Shown: positions 6,003 through 13,542 of the stretch, piece after piece
How the letters are laid out: every line of letters starts with the position of its first letter
Numbering within the stretch: position 1 is the stretch's first letter
NCBI GenBank assembly: GCA_910589395.1
Contig: CAJUTL010000030.1
Location: 14,389 to 33,654, forward strand
Direction of reading: 5' to 3'
Source: an uncultured Oscillospiraceae bacterium
Lineage (GTDB): Bacteria > Bacillota_A > Clostridia > Oscillospirales > Acutalibacteraceae
Length of the DNA stretch: 19,266 nucleotides
Notes under the pieces: generated by a model
Database searches by the model: none
Told to the model about the DNA's origin: nothing
The model's input: the letters and a program-made list of their open reading frames with translations, nothing else
Position numbers and translations under genes: made by a program

Positions 6003-6180
6003 CAGCCCTTGGATCCCCTGAAAGGGGAGCTGTCAGCCGATAGGCTGACTGAGGGATCTTGCCGGGAAGGTTGGTAAAACGCAGGTTCTATATGGGTTTT
6101 CACTAAGCTGGAACCCCTCCGTCACGGCTTCGCCGTGCCACGCAGACTGCGGAGCAGTCTGTTTCCCCTATTCAGGGGTG
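6003..6180. repeat. Large palindromic dispersed element built of hairpin modules
   Basis: The left arm holds TCCCCT/AGGGGA (6014-6019, 6023-6028) and GTCAGCC/GGCTGAC (6032-6038, 6043-6049), followed by TGAGGGA. The right arm, read backwards, holds CCCCT/AGGGG (6165-6169, 6174-6178) and GCCGTG/CACGGC (6123-6128, 6132-6137), followed by GGAGGGG. The arms therefore share an order of hairpins with different stem sequences. An additional 8-bp hairpin (6143-6150/6154-6161) is wedged into the right arm only. Similar sequences are widespread in gut Clostridia intergenic DNA (recalled). Confidence 0.7.
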
Positions 6181-6184
6181 AGCG

Positions 6185-6300
6185 CGTCCCGGTGGGGGGA
6201 AGGTCTCCAGTGGAGACCGCCCTGCCCCGTTCTCATCTGTCGCTTCGGTTGCTGTGCCCCGGTGGGGCACGTCCAGCAATGTCTGAGCCGACAGGCGAGA
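6185..6300 (-). repeat. Dispersed hairpin element, copy B
   Basis: Read on the minus strand, this begins TCTCGCCTGTCGGCTC (6300-6285), then GCTGGAC, then a 7-bp hairpin GTGCCCC/GGGGCAC (6254-6260, 6264-6270), then AGC. That is the same order as copy A at 80-130, whose hairpin has a different stem. A further 7-bp hairpin, GGTCTCC/GGAGACC (6202-6208, 6212-6218), lies in its distal half. Confidence 0.65.
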
Positions 6301-6760
6301 AAGGCAAGAAGTTGCTGCTATTGGTTAGTTGCTAAATTCCAATGTAGTAAATTATGCTCACTGCCATTCTAAAAGAAAAAAGCCTGCCCTTTTGCTTGCT
6401 CAGGATAACCATTGAAAACTTTGTCCTTAATAATTCCTCATTATATGAGCTTTTTTCTCTCTTGCCGAATCTGCTGCCGCAGGGTTATAATATCCGCAAA
6501 GAGCGTGCGGAGGCTGGGTAGCTGCTCGACCTTGCGCGTAAACTGAATATGGAATAGTAAAGAGCCCCATGAAAATATCTTTTTTATCGTGGGATACGCG
6601 CTCTAAACAGAGTGTTTTTTGTAGTGATCAATACAGACCATTACAGGCTTGTGTATCACAAGCCTGTTTGAAGCTTCCGGCGCTCTCTTTTTTGTGCAGG
6701 AAAAGAGAGGCGGTAAACAGCCTAAAGAAGTATGATGATCACTGAAAAGAAGTGAAGGAA
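6301..6760. other. Gene-poor decayed stretch before the AraC pseudogene
   Basis: No intact gene is visible. It holds the AT-rich junction sequence near 6330-6365, a possible regulator scrap (6486-6557), and an isolated perfect 11-bp palindrome ACAGGCTTGTG / CACAAGCCTGT (6643-6653, 6657-6667) with loop TAT. Several short T runs occur without convincing stems. No ribosome site with a credible ORF was found. Confidence 0.5.
6486..6557 (+). pseudogene. Possible remnant of an XRE-type helix-turn-helix regulator
   Basis: One frame reads YNIRKERAEAG, a TAG, then LLDLARKLNME and another TAG. The spacing of IRKERAEAG and LxxLARKLN resembles the start of XRE-type DNA-binding domains, with a small gap where the residues between helices would be. 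It is only about 24 codons and has no ribosome site. It may equally be chance. Confidence 0.2.
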
Positions 6761-7661
6761 ATGGGATGGATCGAAAAACTAAATAAAACGATTTCTTATA
6801 TGGAGGAGCATCTTGCGAAGAAATAAGCTATGACGAGCTTGCGCGCATCGCGTGCTGCTCCACGTACCACTTTCAAAGAATGTTTGTCTATATAGCAGGG
6901 ATCCCGCTTTCCGAATATATCCGCCGGAGGCGCATGTCTTTGGCGGCTGTTGATCTGCAAACCGGAACTGAAAAAATTATCGATATCGGTATGAAATACG
7001 GGTATTCTTCCCCAACGGCATTTAACAGGGCCTTTCAAAGCGTGCATGGCATAGCGCCTTCCCTGGCGAAAAAAGGGGGAGCACCCATGAAATCCTTTCC
7101 CCCCATCAGCTTCAAAATAACCATAAAAGGAGTAGAGGAATTGAATTATCGAATAGAGGAAAAAACAGCCTTTCGTATTGTGAGGAGTATCTCATCCACT
7201 GGATAAGGAATATAGAAAACAATTTCTCAGCCGTACCGCAAATGTGGCAAAACGCGGCTGTAAACGGCACATTTGAAAAAATCACACCGCTTATGAACGA
7301 CCAGCCTATGGGCGTTTTAAGCGTAAGCGTTTGCAATGACAAAGAGGAATGGCGCTATTTCATTGCGGTAGCTTCCACCGCCGATATTGACGATTCCTTA
7401 GAGGAATATGTTGTTCCCGCCTGTACATGGGCTATTTTTAAGGCAACACCGCACAAAGGCCTCAAGCCGGTCTTTGTGCGGTATTGCCTTAATGGAAGCG
7501 GTACCGGCATATCCATTCAGGAACTGGAACAGCGCATTGTAACAGAATGGCTCCCCACCTCCGGCTTTGAATTTGATAACGCCCCCGATATCGAAGTCTA
7601 TCTAAATCCAGATCCAAACAATATGCAATATGAAGTTTGGGTGCCAATCAGAAAAGTATAG
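6761..7661 (+). pseudogene. AraC-family regulator with GyrI-like effector domain, frameshifted
   Basis: Reading through all three frames gives a nearly complete protein of about 295 residues. It has an AraC-type double helix-turn-helix (TYHFQRMFVYIAG, SEYIRRRRMSLAA, YGYSSPTAFNRAFQSVHG) followed by a GyrI-like small-molecule-binding domain (YRIEEKTAFRIV, MWQNAAVNGTF, ending WLPTSGFEFDNAPDIEVYL and YEVWVPI). Three single-base lesions break it: a lost base near 6818-6820 (early TAA 6824-6826), an extra A at about 7183 and an extra T at about 7211. A 55-bp palindrome also sits in frame within the effector domain (7438-7492). Intact relatives are transcription regulators of multidrug or stress responses. 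Weak ribosome site (GAAGG just before ATG 6761). Sequencing error is unlikely because all neighbouring genes are intact. Confidence 0.85.
7438..7492. repeat. 55-bp palindromic element inserted in the AraC pseudogene
   Basis: A 21-base arm (7438-7458, starting TTAAGGCAACACCGCAC) is the inverse of 7472-7492 with a single mismatch, around a 13-base loop. It adds about 18 codons in frame (residues near ATPHKG to RYCLN) between AIFK and GSGTGISIQE of the GyrI-like domain. Related proteins, as I recall them, pass directly from the first block to the second. It has the form of a very small MITE or REP-like hairpin. Confidence 0.75.
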
Positions 7662-7735
7662 GCAATGCCACCTAAGGCGAGAGCCGCAAATTGTGCGGCA
7701 GCCTATAGCTTCACTTGACAGAGCAGAGATAGTCC

Positions 7736-7770
7736 AATGGCGGCTTTGCATGATCAAAGCCGCCATTTTT
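7736..7770 (+). terminator. Intrinsic terminator after the AraC pseudogene
   Basis: A perfect 13-bp stem, AATGGCGGCTTTG (7736-7748) with CAAAGCCGCCATT (7755-7767), has a six-base loop and is followed by TTTTTCTTTCTTT. The T tract serves the + strand only; the facing minus-strand kinase gene ends 45 bases further on. Confidence 0.9.
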
Positions 7771-7814
7771 CTTTCTTTAATAATAATGTGTTTTTTTAAG
7801 CATGCTCTGGCTTT

Positions 7815-8759
7815 TTACGCCGTTCCGGCCAAAATGATCTTCCCTAGCTGTTCTCTGGTGGGAAGCCCTTCGTTGTCGCTTTGATGGGAGATCTGGATCG
7901 CGCCCATCACATTGCCCCGGAAGACGGCTTCCTCCAGGCTTTCCCCCTCCGCCAGGGCGCTGATGACCCCGGCGGCAAAGCCGTCTCCCGCGCCGACGGT
8001 ATCCACCAGCTTTCTGACGGGAAAGGCGGGGGAAATCCCGGCGCGGCCGCCCTGCTCCGAGAAATAGGCGCCGTCCTTTCCGAGCTTTACAACGACGTTT
8101 TTCACACCCCGGCCGTGATAAAAGGCCGCAATGCCTTCCGGCGAGCTTTCTCCGGTCAGAAGCTTTCCCTCGCCGATGCCGGGCAGCACGGTTTCTGCGT
8201 CCTCCGCCAGAGAATTTAAGGCGGCGATCATTTTCTTTTCACTTTCCCAGAGCTGGGGGCGCAGGTTGGGGTCAAAGGAGATCGGCAGCTCCAGGGCCCT
8301 TGCCCTTGCGATCAAGCGCTTGACAGAGGCCAGGGCGCTTTCCGACACGGCGGGGAAGATCCCCGTTACGTGCAGGCGCTCGCAGCCGAAAAGATCCAGC
8401 CTGTCGATTTCGTGAGGGGTGATCCGGGAGGCTGCCGAGCCTTTCCGGTAATAGGCGATCTCCGGGTCTCCCTGCTGGGTAAAGCTTTTGAGCATCAGCC
8501 CGGTAGCCTCTCCCTCCGCCTGGGTGACAAGATCGGTGGAGATGCCGTTTTCCCGCAGTCCCTGAAGGATCCTTTCCCCCAAGGGATCAAACCCCAGCCG
8601 GGTACAGTAGGCGGGCTGGTGCCCCAGCCGGGCCAGCCCCACCGCCACATTGTATTCCGCCCCGGCGATAGAGGCGGAAAAGGTGTTCACCTCGCTGAGC
8701 GCTCCGGGCTCCTTGGCCATAAACAGCCCCATGGGCTCCCCCAATAAAACGATTTTCAT
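7815..8759 (-). CDS. PfkB-family sugar kinase, 2-keto-3-deoxygluconate kinase-like
   Basis: A 314-residue ribokinase-fold kinase that phosphorylates a sugar or sugar acid with ATP in the cytoplasm. The C-terminal PfkB signature DTVGAGDGFAAG (253-264) carries the catalytic Asp259 and anion hole. The N-terminal IAGAEYNVAVGLARLG (31-46) is the substrate-side glycine motif. YYRKGSAAS (103-111) and SFDPNLRPQLW (161-171) are blocks typical of 2-keto-3-deoxygluconate kinases, so KDG is the best guess, though fructose or another ketose cannot be excluded. ATG at 8759 follows AAAGGAG at good spacing; an open frame extends further upstream but lacks a start signal. It lies 52 bases downstream of manA on the same strand and is probably co-transcribed, which fits a small sugar-phosphate operon. 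No KDG aldolase or uronate genes are in view. Confidence 0.85.
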   Translation of the reverse strand: MKIVLLGEPMGLFMAKEPGALSEVNTFSASIAGAEYNVAVGLARLGHQPAYCTRLGFDPLGERILQGLRENGISTDLVTQAEGEATGLMLKSFTQQGDPEIAYYRKGSAASRITPHEIDRLDLFGCERLHVTGIFPAVSESALASVKRLIARARALELPISFDPNLRPQLWESEKKMIAALNSLAEDAETVLPGIGEGKLLTGESSPEGIAAFYHGRGVKNVVVKLGKDGAYFSEQGGRAGISPAFPVRKLVDTVGAGDGFAAGVISALAEGESLEEAVFRGNVMGAIQISHQSDNEGLPTREQLGKIILAGTA

Positions 8760-8811
8760 GATGCTTCTCCTTTTCTGAAGCCAGCCCCAATGGAAACCCC
8801 GGGGGTTCAGC

Positions 8812-9777
8812 TTACACAGTTGTCTTGATGATGGAGCATGTGCCGGAAACCGTAAGCCTTCCTGTGCCCGCCGGAACAAAAATACTTTCCCCGGCCGTTG
8901 CTTCCACGGTATTTTCCGGGCCCGAGAGCTTTGCCTGGCCCTTCAGCACGATGAGGGACACAAAGGATTCCTTCGTTACTTCCAGCTCCATTTCCCCGGA
9001 AATATCCAGCTTTTCCGTGGTGAAATATTTGCAGGAGGCCAGCTTTTTTACGGTCCCGCCGGGAACCTGCTCCGATTTTCCCTGCTTATCCGCCGTATCA
9101 GAGGGGGTAAAGCGGGAAACTGCCAGGGCCTTTTCCACATGGAGCTCCCGGGGCTTTCCGTCCGCACCCCGGCGGTCGTAATCATACACCCGGTAGGTGC
9201 AGTTGGAATTCTGCTGGATCTCACAGATCAGGATCCCGGCCCCGATGGCGTGAATGGTGCCGGATTCGATAAAGAACACGTCTCCGGGGTGCACGTCTAC
9301 CCGGTTCAGCACCTCCAGCACCGTATTGTTTTCAATGCGCCGCCGGAATTCTTCTTTTGTGATCTCCCGGTTCACACCGAAATACAGAAATGCGCCGGGC
9401 TCACAGTCCATCACATACCACATTTCCGTTTTTCCGTATTCCCCCTCCACTTTCAGGGCGTACTCATCGCTGGGGTGCACCTGGATCGACAGGGGATCCT
9501 TGGCGTCAATAAATTTGATCAGTACGGGAAAAAACTCAAATTTCTCACAATTTGTGCCGCACACCGCCCGGCCCTCGCCTACGGAATTCAAGTATTCCCC
9601 AAGAGTCATGCCGTCAAACCGCCCGCCTGTGATCTTGCTTTCTCCGGCGGAATGAGTGGAAAGCTCCCAGCTTTCCGCAACCTTGTCAAAATCGCAGGGC
9701 TTCCCGTACACGTCCCGCAGCTTCGTGCCGCCCCACAGGTAATCCTTAAAAGCGGGAGTCAGCTTTTCGATTTTCAT
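8812..9777 (-). CDS. manA: Mannose-6-phosphate isomerase, class I (short form)
   Basis: A 321-residue zinc-dependent cupin enzyme interconverting mannose-6-phosphate and fructose-6-phosphate. LSIQVHPSDEYA supplies Gln99 and His101, GKTEMWYV supplies Glu118, and GTIHAIGAG supplies His176, together the expected metal ligands. The length fits the short Firmicutes form (about 315-325 residues) and not the enterobacterial form of about 390. ATG at 9777 follows AGGAGGAGA at six bases. The gene leads directly into the PfkB kinase, consistent with feeding mannose into glycolysis or supplying mannose-6-phosphate for glycan synthesis. Between it and the upstream penicillin-binding protein gene lies a CATTCTGAG-family repeat at 9826-9928. 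I could not find a convincing promoter there. Confidence 0.92.
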   Translation of the reverse strand: MKIEKLTPAFKDYLWGGTKLRDVYGKPCDFDKVAESWELSTHSAGESKITGGRFDGMTLGEYLNSVGEGRAVCGTNCEKFEFFPVLIKFIDAKDPLSIQVHPSDEYALKVEGEYGKTEMWYVMDCEPGAFLYFGVNREITKEEFRRRIENNTVLEVLNRVDVHPGDVFFIESGTIHAIGAGILICEIQQNSNCTYRVYDYDRRGADGKPRELHVEKALAVSRFTPSDTADKQGKSEQVPGGTVKKLASCKYFTTEKLDISGEMELEVTKESFVSLIVLKGQAKLSGPENTVEATAGESIFVPAGTGRLTVSGTCSIIKTTV

Positions 9778-9825
9778 AAATGATCTCCTCCTGTAATTTA
9801 GATGCGGCGAGCCGCTGACCTTCTG

Positions 9826-9928
9826 CCTGTCATTCTGAGCCGCCAGAGGCGGTGAAGAATCTCGCCCTTGTCCTTTTGTGGGGGATTAAAGGACGAGATT
9901 CTTCGTCACTTCGTTCCTCAGAATGACA
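9826..9928. repeat. CATTCTGAG-family inverted repeat, copy 2
   Basis: Ends TGTCATTCTGAG (9828-9839) and CTCAGAATGACA (9917-9928) are perfect inverses, with inner GAATCTCG and CGAGATTC blocks. The left arm carries an extra 5-bp hairpin CCGCC-AGA-GGCGG (9840-9852) exactly where copy 1 has a plain GAACG. It sits in the leader region of manA. Confidence 0.85.
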
Positions 9929-10020
9929 ATAGTGATAGCGGAATCAAGGCGCTAAACTATATGCAAGCAACACTTGTACCCTTGCCCTTCATTGCTAATT
10001 ACTCATTATTCATTGTGATT

Positions 10021-10037
10021 GCGCTGCTGCGCAGCGC
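10021..10037. repeat. Short 3-base-loop hairpin downstream of the penicillin-binding protein gene
   Basis: GCGCTGC and GCAGCGC pair perfectly around TGC. It lies 24 bases past the stop codon of the minus-strand penicillin-binding protein gene and has no T tract on either strand, so it is a member of the hairpin set of this window and not an obvious terminator. The preceding 9985-10015 holds the AT-rich junction sequence. Confidence 0.5.
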
Positions 10038-10060
10038 CGCCGGCCAGCATCTAAATCCCG

Positions 10061-11425
10061 TCACCCTACGATTGCCCTTAAAACAGCGGCGGCGGCGTTT
10101 CCGGCGCTTTCGATACCGCCGGAGCCCTCCTCCACCAGCACGGAAAAGGCATAGGGGTATTCCTCGGAATCGCAGAAACCAATGATCCAGCAATTGGGGG
10201 CTTTGTCATTGCCTACCTCGCCGGTTCCGGTTTTGGCGCAGACCTGCAGGCCCTCCGGGAACATCCAATCTCCGTAATAATTTTCCACATTGCTTCTCAG
10301 AAGCGTTTTCAGCTGGGAGGCCGTAGAGGAGGACATCAACCGCCTGTCTTCCTTTCCGAAGCCGCCGAACAGATCCAGCTCTGTGGTAAGCCGGGGCTCC
10401 GCGTATTCGCCACCTCCGGCCACAGCGCCCATCAGCGCCATCATGTGGTAGGGGTTTACCAGAAGCGTATACTGCCCTACGCCGGCCCAGCCCAGTTGGT
10501 TCGCGTTGCAGCCGGAAAGATCAATAGAGCTTTCGGAAATGGGGAGATCGCCGAAGGAAAGCTCCCGGTTAAAGCCCATTTCCTCCGCCTTTCTTTGCAA
10601 AGCTTCTTTCCCGATCTCCTGGGAAAGCTGGGCAAAATACACATTACAGGAATTTCCCAGGGCGGTAAACAGATCCTGAGTGCCGTGGGCGTCGTTGTGC
10701 AGGCAGGTGATATCGTCCCCATCGATCTCCAAAGAGCCCTCGCAGCCATAGGTTTTTTCGCTCCAGGAATCCGGCCATTTTTCCATAGCCGCGGCGGCGG
10801 TGACAAGCTTAAAAATACTGCCGGGGGTAAAGGAGCCGGACAGGGTGTTATCCAGATACACGCCACGATAGGCGTCGTTGGTCTCCACGTCCTCCGGCAC
10901 GTTTTCCGGGTCTATGGTGGGGGTGCTGACCTTGCACAGAATATCCCCGGTTTTGTAATTATACACAAGGATCCCGCCGTTATGCCCTTCCAGCGCGTGA
11001 TAGGCCGCCGTGCAGACCTCCTGATCCACCGTCAGGTTGATATTGCTGCCCATGCGGTTAAACACGGTATCGTTGAGCCCGGTGATCACATTGTAGCCGG
11101 AAAGCTTGTCGCTCATGGTGTGCTGTACGCCGGTGCTGATGTAGCCGTAGGTATCGCCCACCGTGTGAAACAGGGCCCGGCGCACGTCCTCTGAATCGCT
11201 GTATACCCGCCGGCCTTCTTCTGTGGAGGCCAGTAAATTTCCATTTTTATCCTTGATATCCCCCAGCCTTACGGTGGAGCTTTCCGCATAGATATGCCCG
11301 TTATAGGGCTGCATGGCCCACTCGTTTCCGTGCAGGAAAAGAGTTACCACAAAATATCCCAGCCCGCCCAAAAAGGCGAACAGCAGGAGATAGAGCACAA
11401 CGGAGCGCATTCCCACAGTTTTCAT
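10061..11425 (-). CDS. Class B penicillin-binding protein (peptidoglycan transpeptidase)
   Basis: A 454-residue membrane-anchored D,D-transpeptidase that cross-links peptidoglycan outside the cell. A single N-terminal membrane helix (about 8-30) is followed by a short extracellular N-domain and the catalytic domain with all three penicillin-binding motifs: SIFK (Ser203 nucleophile, Lys206), SCN (259-261) and KTG (398-400). The length matches PbpA-type actinobacterial and clostridial proteins paired with SEDS polymerases. Its ATG overlaps the stop of the upstream SEDS gene by four bases (ATGA), implying translational coupling and a polymerase-transpeptidase pair for elongation or division. The symbol is left blank because elongation and division forms cannot be told apart here. 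Confidence 0.93.
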   Translation of the reverse strand: MKTVGMRSVVLYLLLFAFLGGLGYFVVTLFLHGNEWAMQPYNGHIYAESSTVRLGDIKDKNGNLLASTEEGRRVYSDSEDVRRALFHTVGDTYGYISTGVQHTMSDKLSGYNVITGLNDTVFNRMGSNINLTVDQEVCTAAYHALEGHNGGILVYNYKTGDILCKVSTPTIDPENVPEDVETNDAYRGVYLDNTLSGSFTPGSIFKLVTAAAAMEKWPDSWSEKTYGCEGSLEIDGDDITCLHNDAHGTQDLFTALGNSCNVYFAQLSQEIGKEALQRKAEEMGFNRELSFGDLPISESSIDLSGCNANQLGWAGVGQYTLLVNPYHMMALMGAVAGGGEYAEPRLTTELDLFGGFGKEDRRLMSSSTASQLKTLLRSNVENYYGDWMFPEGLQVCAKTGTGEVGNDKAPNCWIIGFCDSEEYPYAFSVLVEEGSGGIESAGNAAAAVLRAIVG

Positions 11426-13209
11426 GAGTAGATATCCTCCATTTCCCGCACGCCTCTGCCGGAGGGAGCGGCTCTGCCCCCTCTGGGAGAAGGCGGCGCA
11501 GCTTTGCTTTTCCCGCCGCCGTGGCGTGAGGCCCGCCGGGCGGCATAGGTGCGCTCGTCAGAGGCTTTCAAAAACGCCATCATTGCCCACACGGACATCA
11601 TGCTGGAGCCGCCGGCGCTGATAAAGGGCAGAGTCACACCGGTAAAGGGCAGAACGTCCACAGGGCCAAATACGTTCAAGCAGGTTTGAAACAGCAGCAT
11701 ACCTGCCGCCGCGCAGGAGGCAATGGAAAAAAAGGTGGAGCGGCTGCGGGTCACATCGCTTCTGGCGTACAGGACAAACAGCGCCATGGCAAAAAGCACC
11801 ACCAGGCCCAGCAACAGACCTTGTTCCTCACAGAGCAGGCCGAACACCAGGTCACTTTCCGCCATAGGCACCGTGGGCATACAGCCCTGGCCCAGCCCCA
11901 CGCCGAACAGCCCGCCGCTGGCGATATAGGTAAGAGTGTGGGTCTGCTGAAAGCCCATGCCGTAAATATCGTCCCAGGCATGGCCCCAAAGGGAAAACCG
12001 GGCGATCACATGGGATTTGAATTTCAGCACCAGCAGCACGCCCAAGGCGGCTCCGGCCAGCACCAAGGCAATGGTGCGCACGCTGCCGGAACGCATGAAG
12101 GCGATGATCAAAAAGCCCGCGAAAAACACCAGAGCGGAGCCGTAATCTCCCATCAGCGCGAGACAGCCCACACAGGCCCCGGTAAAGATCAGAAATTCCG
12201 TGATGTTCTTTTTGGTTTGCAGTCTGTCCAGGGTGGAGGTGCCCACAAAGATAAAGGCAATTTTGATCAGCTCCGAGGGCTGGAAGCTCAACGGGCCGAT
12301 GATGATCCAGTTTTTTGCGCCGCCGATCTCTCTGCCGATAGCAAGGTTCAGGGCAAACAACAGAAGCGCTCCAATGCCAATGGCCAGGCGGTATTTCGCC
12401 ACCCGCTCCATATCGCCCATAAACCAAAGCAGGAAGCAAAACAAAAAAATGCCGATCAGCATGGCGGCCAGCTGGGTTTTTACCCCCTGCAGGTCATAGG
12501 CCGAAAGCAGCAGAATTCCAATACCCGAAAGCAGGTACGCCGCCGTTTCGATCTCGAAGCTCACATGGTGCCGAAAGCCCATGAAAAAAACGTAAAGGCC
12601 CCAGCCCGTCAGCAGCACCAGCAGAAAGGGGACCAGCTGCTCCGGCGCGAAACCGCCGTTGGCGAAGCAGCTTTGGGCCGCCATGAGAAAATGCACCAGA
12701 GAGGCCGTGAACATCAGCTTCAGGGGGGAAGCGGCGTTTTTGGAAAAGCCTACAAAGCTCCGCCGCTTCTTTTCCGGCTGCTTGTCCGAATTCCAAAGGG
12801 AAAGGGTCGTGGAGCCCATGGTGAGCTTGTCCCCGATGTTTACCAGCTTTTTGCCGTCCACCTTTTTGCCGTTGACAAATACGCCGGATTTGGAGCCGGT
12901 ATCGCAAATAAACCAGCCCTCGTCCCGGCGCATCAGCACTGCATGGTCCCGGGACGCCGTGGCGTCCGGCAAATACACGTCGCAGCTTTTACTGCGCCCA
13001 ATGGAATTTTCCCAGTACAGCACCGGAAACCGGGTGCCGGAGGCCTCGTCCCACAGGGTAATGACCGGGTCCCGCTTTCGCTGGCCCTTCCGGAAGGAGG
13101 TATAGCACCGCCACACCACATACAGCGCCAAAAACGGCAGGATGATCCGCACCACCAGAAGCACCACCGGCAGCACGCCGGACTGTAAAAACTCTGTGAT
13201 CATTTCCAA
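11422..13209 (-). CDS. FHA-domain SEDS protein (FtsW/RodA/SpoVE family glycan polymerase)
   Basis: About 595 residues: an N-terminal membrane helix (about 10-32), a basic cytoplasmic stretch, a forkhead-associated domain (about 57-137) with GRSKSCDVYL, SRDHAVL and GSKSGVFVNG, and then a multi-pass SEDS domain (about 160-560). The SEDS part includes GDYGSALVFFAG, GGLFGVGLGQG and VTLPFISAGGSS. SEDS proteins polymerise lipid II into glycan strands with a partner class B penicillin-binding protein, which is encoded directly downstream with a 4-base overlap. FHA domains bind phosphothreonine, so activity or location may answer to a Ser/Thr kinase; no kinase is in the window. The C-terminus is a basic, Gly/Arg-rich tail. 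TTG 13209 has the best spacing (8 bases) from GGAGG; ATG 13203 and GTG 13218 are alternatives. Confidence 0.92.
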   Translation of the reverse strand: MEMITEFLQSGVLPVVLLVVRIILPFLALYVVWRCYTSFRKGQRKRDPVITLWDEASGTRFPVLYWENSIGRSKSCDVYLPDATASRDHAVLMRRDEGWFICDTGSKSGVFVNGKKVDGKKLVNIGDKLTMGSTTLSLWNSDKQPEKKRRSFVGFSKNAASPLKLMFTASLVHFLMAAQSCFANGGFAPEQLVPFLLVLLTGWGLYVFFMGFRHHVSFEIETAAYLLSGIGILLLSAYDLQGVKTQLAAMLIGIFLFCFLLWFMGDMERVAKYRLAIGIGALLLFALNLAIGREIGGAKNWIIIGPLSFQPSELIKIAFIFVGTSTLDRLQTKKNITEFLIFTGACVGCLALMGDYGSALVFFAGFLIIAFMRSGSVRTIALVLAGAALGVLLVLKFKSHVIARFSLWGHAWDDIYGMGFQQTHTLTYIASGGLFGVGLGQGCMPTVPMAESDLVFGLLCEEQGLLLGLVVLFAMALFVLYARSDVTRSRSTFFSIASCAAAGMLLFQTCLNVFGPVDVLPFTGVTLPFISAGGSSMMSVWAMMAFLKASDERTYAARRASRHGGGKSKAAPPSPRGGRAAPSGRGVREMEDIYS

Positions 13210-13366
13210 AAATCTCACCTCCCGAATTCCCGGTTTCTTTTTTCATTCATTTCCCTGTCTCATTTCTCCTATGAGATCTAGTACCACGGGACGATGTGGC
13301 ATCGTCCCCCTACAGTTAGATTTGATCAGGCTGACAAATTGGAATAGGCGGTTAACTACACGTTCT

Positions 13367-13486
13367 CCTCTTGTCATTCTGAGCAAAAGCAAAGCAAGCT
13401 TTGCTGCCGTGAAGAATCTCGTCCTTTGCCCCTTTTCCGGGAATTAAGGGCGAGATTCTTCGTCTGCGGCTCAGAATGACAAGAGG
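13367..13486. repeat. CATTCTGAG-family inverted repeat, copy 3
   Basis: The ends CCTCTTGTCATTCTGAG (13367-13383) and CTCAGAATGACAAGAGG (13470-13486) are perfect 17-base inverses. The left arm carries a hairpin AGCAAAG/CTTTGCT (13388-13394, 13399-13405) at the place where copy 2 has its GC hairpin. The rest of the 13210-13542 gap holds degenerate junction sequence (13488-13542) and, near 13270-13320, unremarkable sequence. Confidence 0.85.
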
Positions 13487-13542
13487 GTAGTTAGTTCATT
13501 AATTTTCAATTTATCGAACTCTGTCCTTGACCTTATAATTGC

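Noticed and set aside
6135..6335. Small + strand ORF of 66 codons
   Set aside because: It runs through two hairpin elements, has a proline/arginine-rich shadow composition and has no ribosome binding site.
6643..6667. Perfect 11-bp palindrome as an intrinsic terminator
   Set aside because: Only three T follow on the + strand and no gene precedes it, so it is listed as a hairpin of unknown role.
11686..13188. A 500-codon open frame on the + strand
   Set aside because: It lies wholly antisense to the FHA-SEDS gene, has a histidine- and glutamine-rich composition expected of a reverse-complement shadow, and has no ribosome site.
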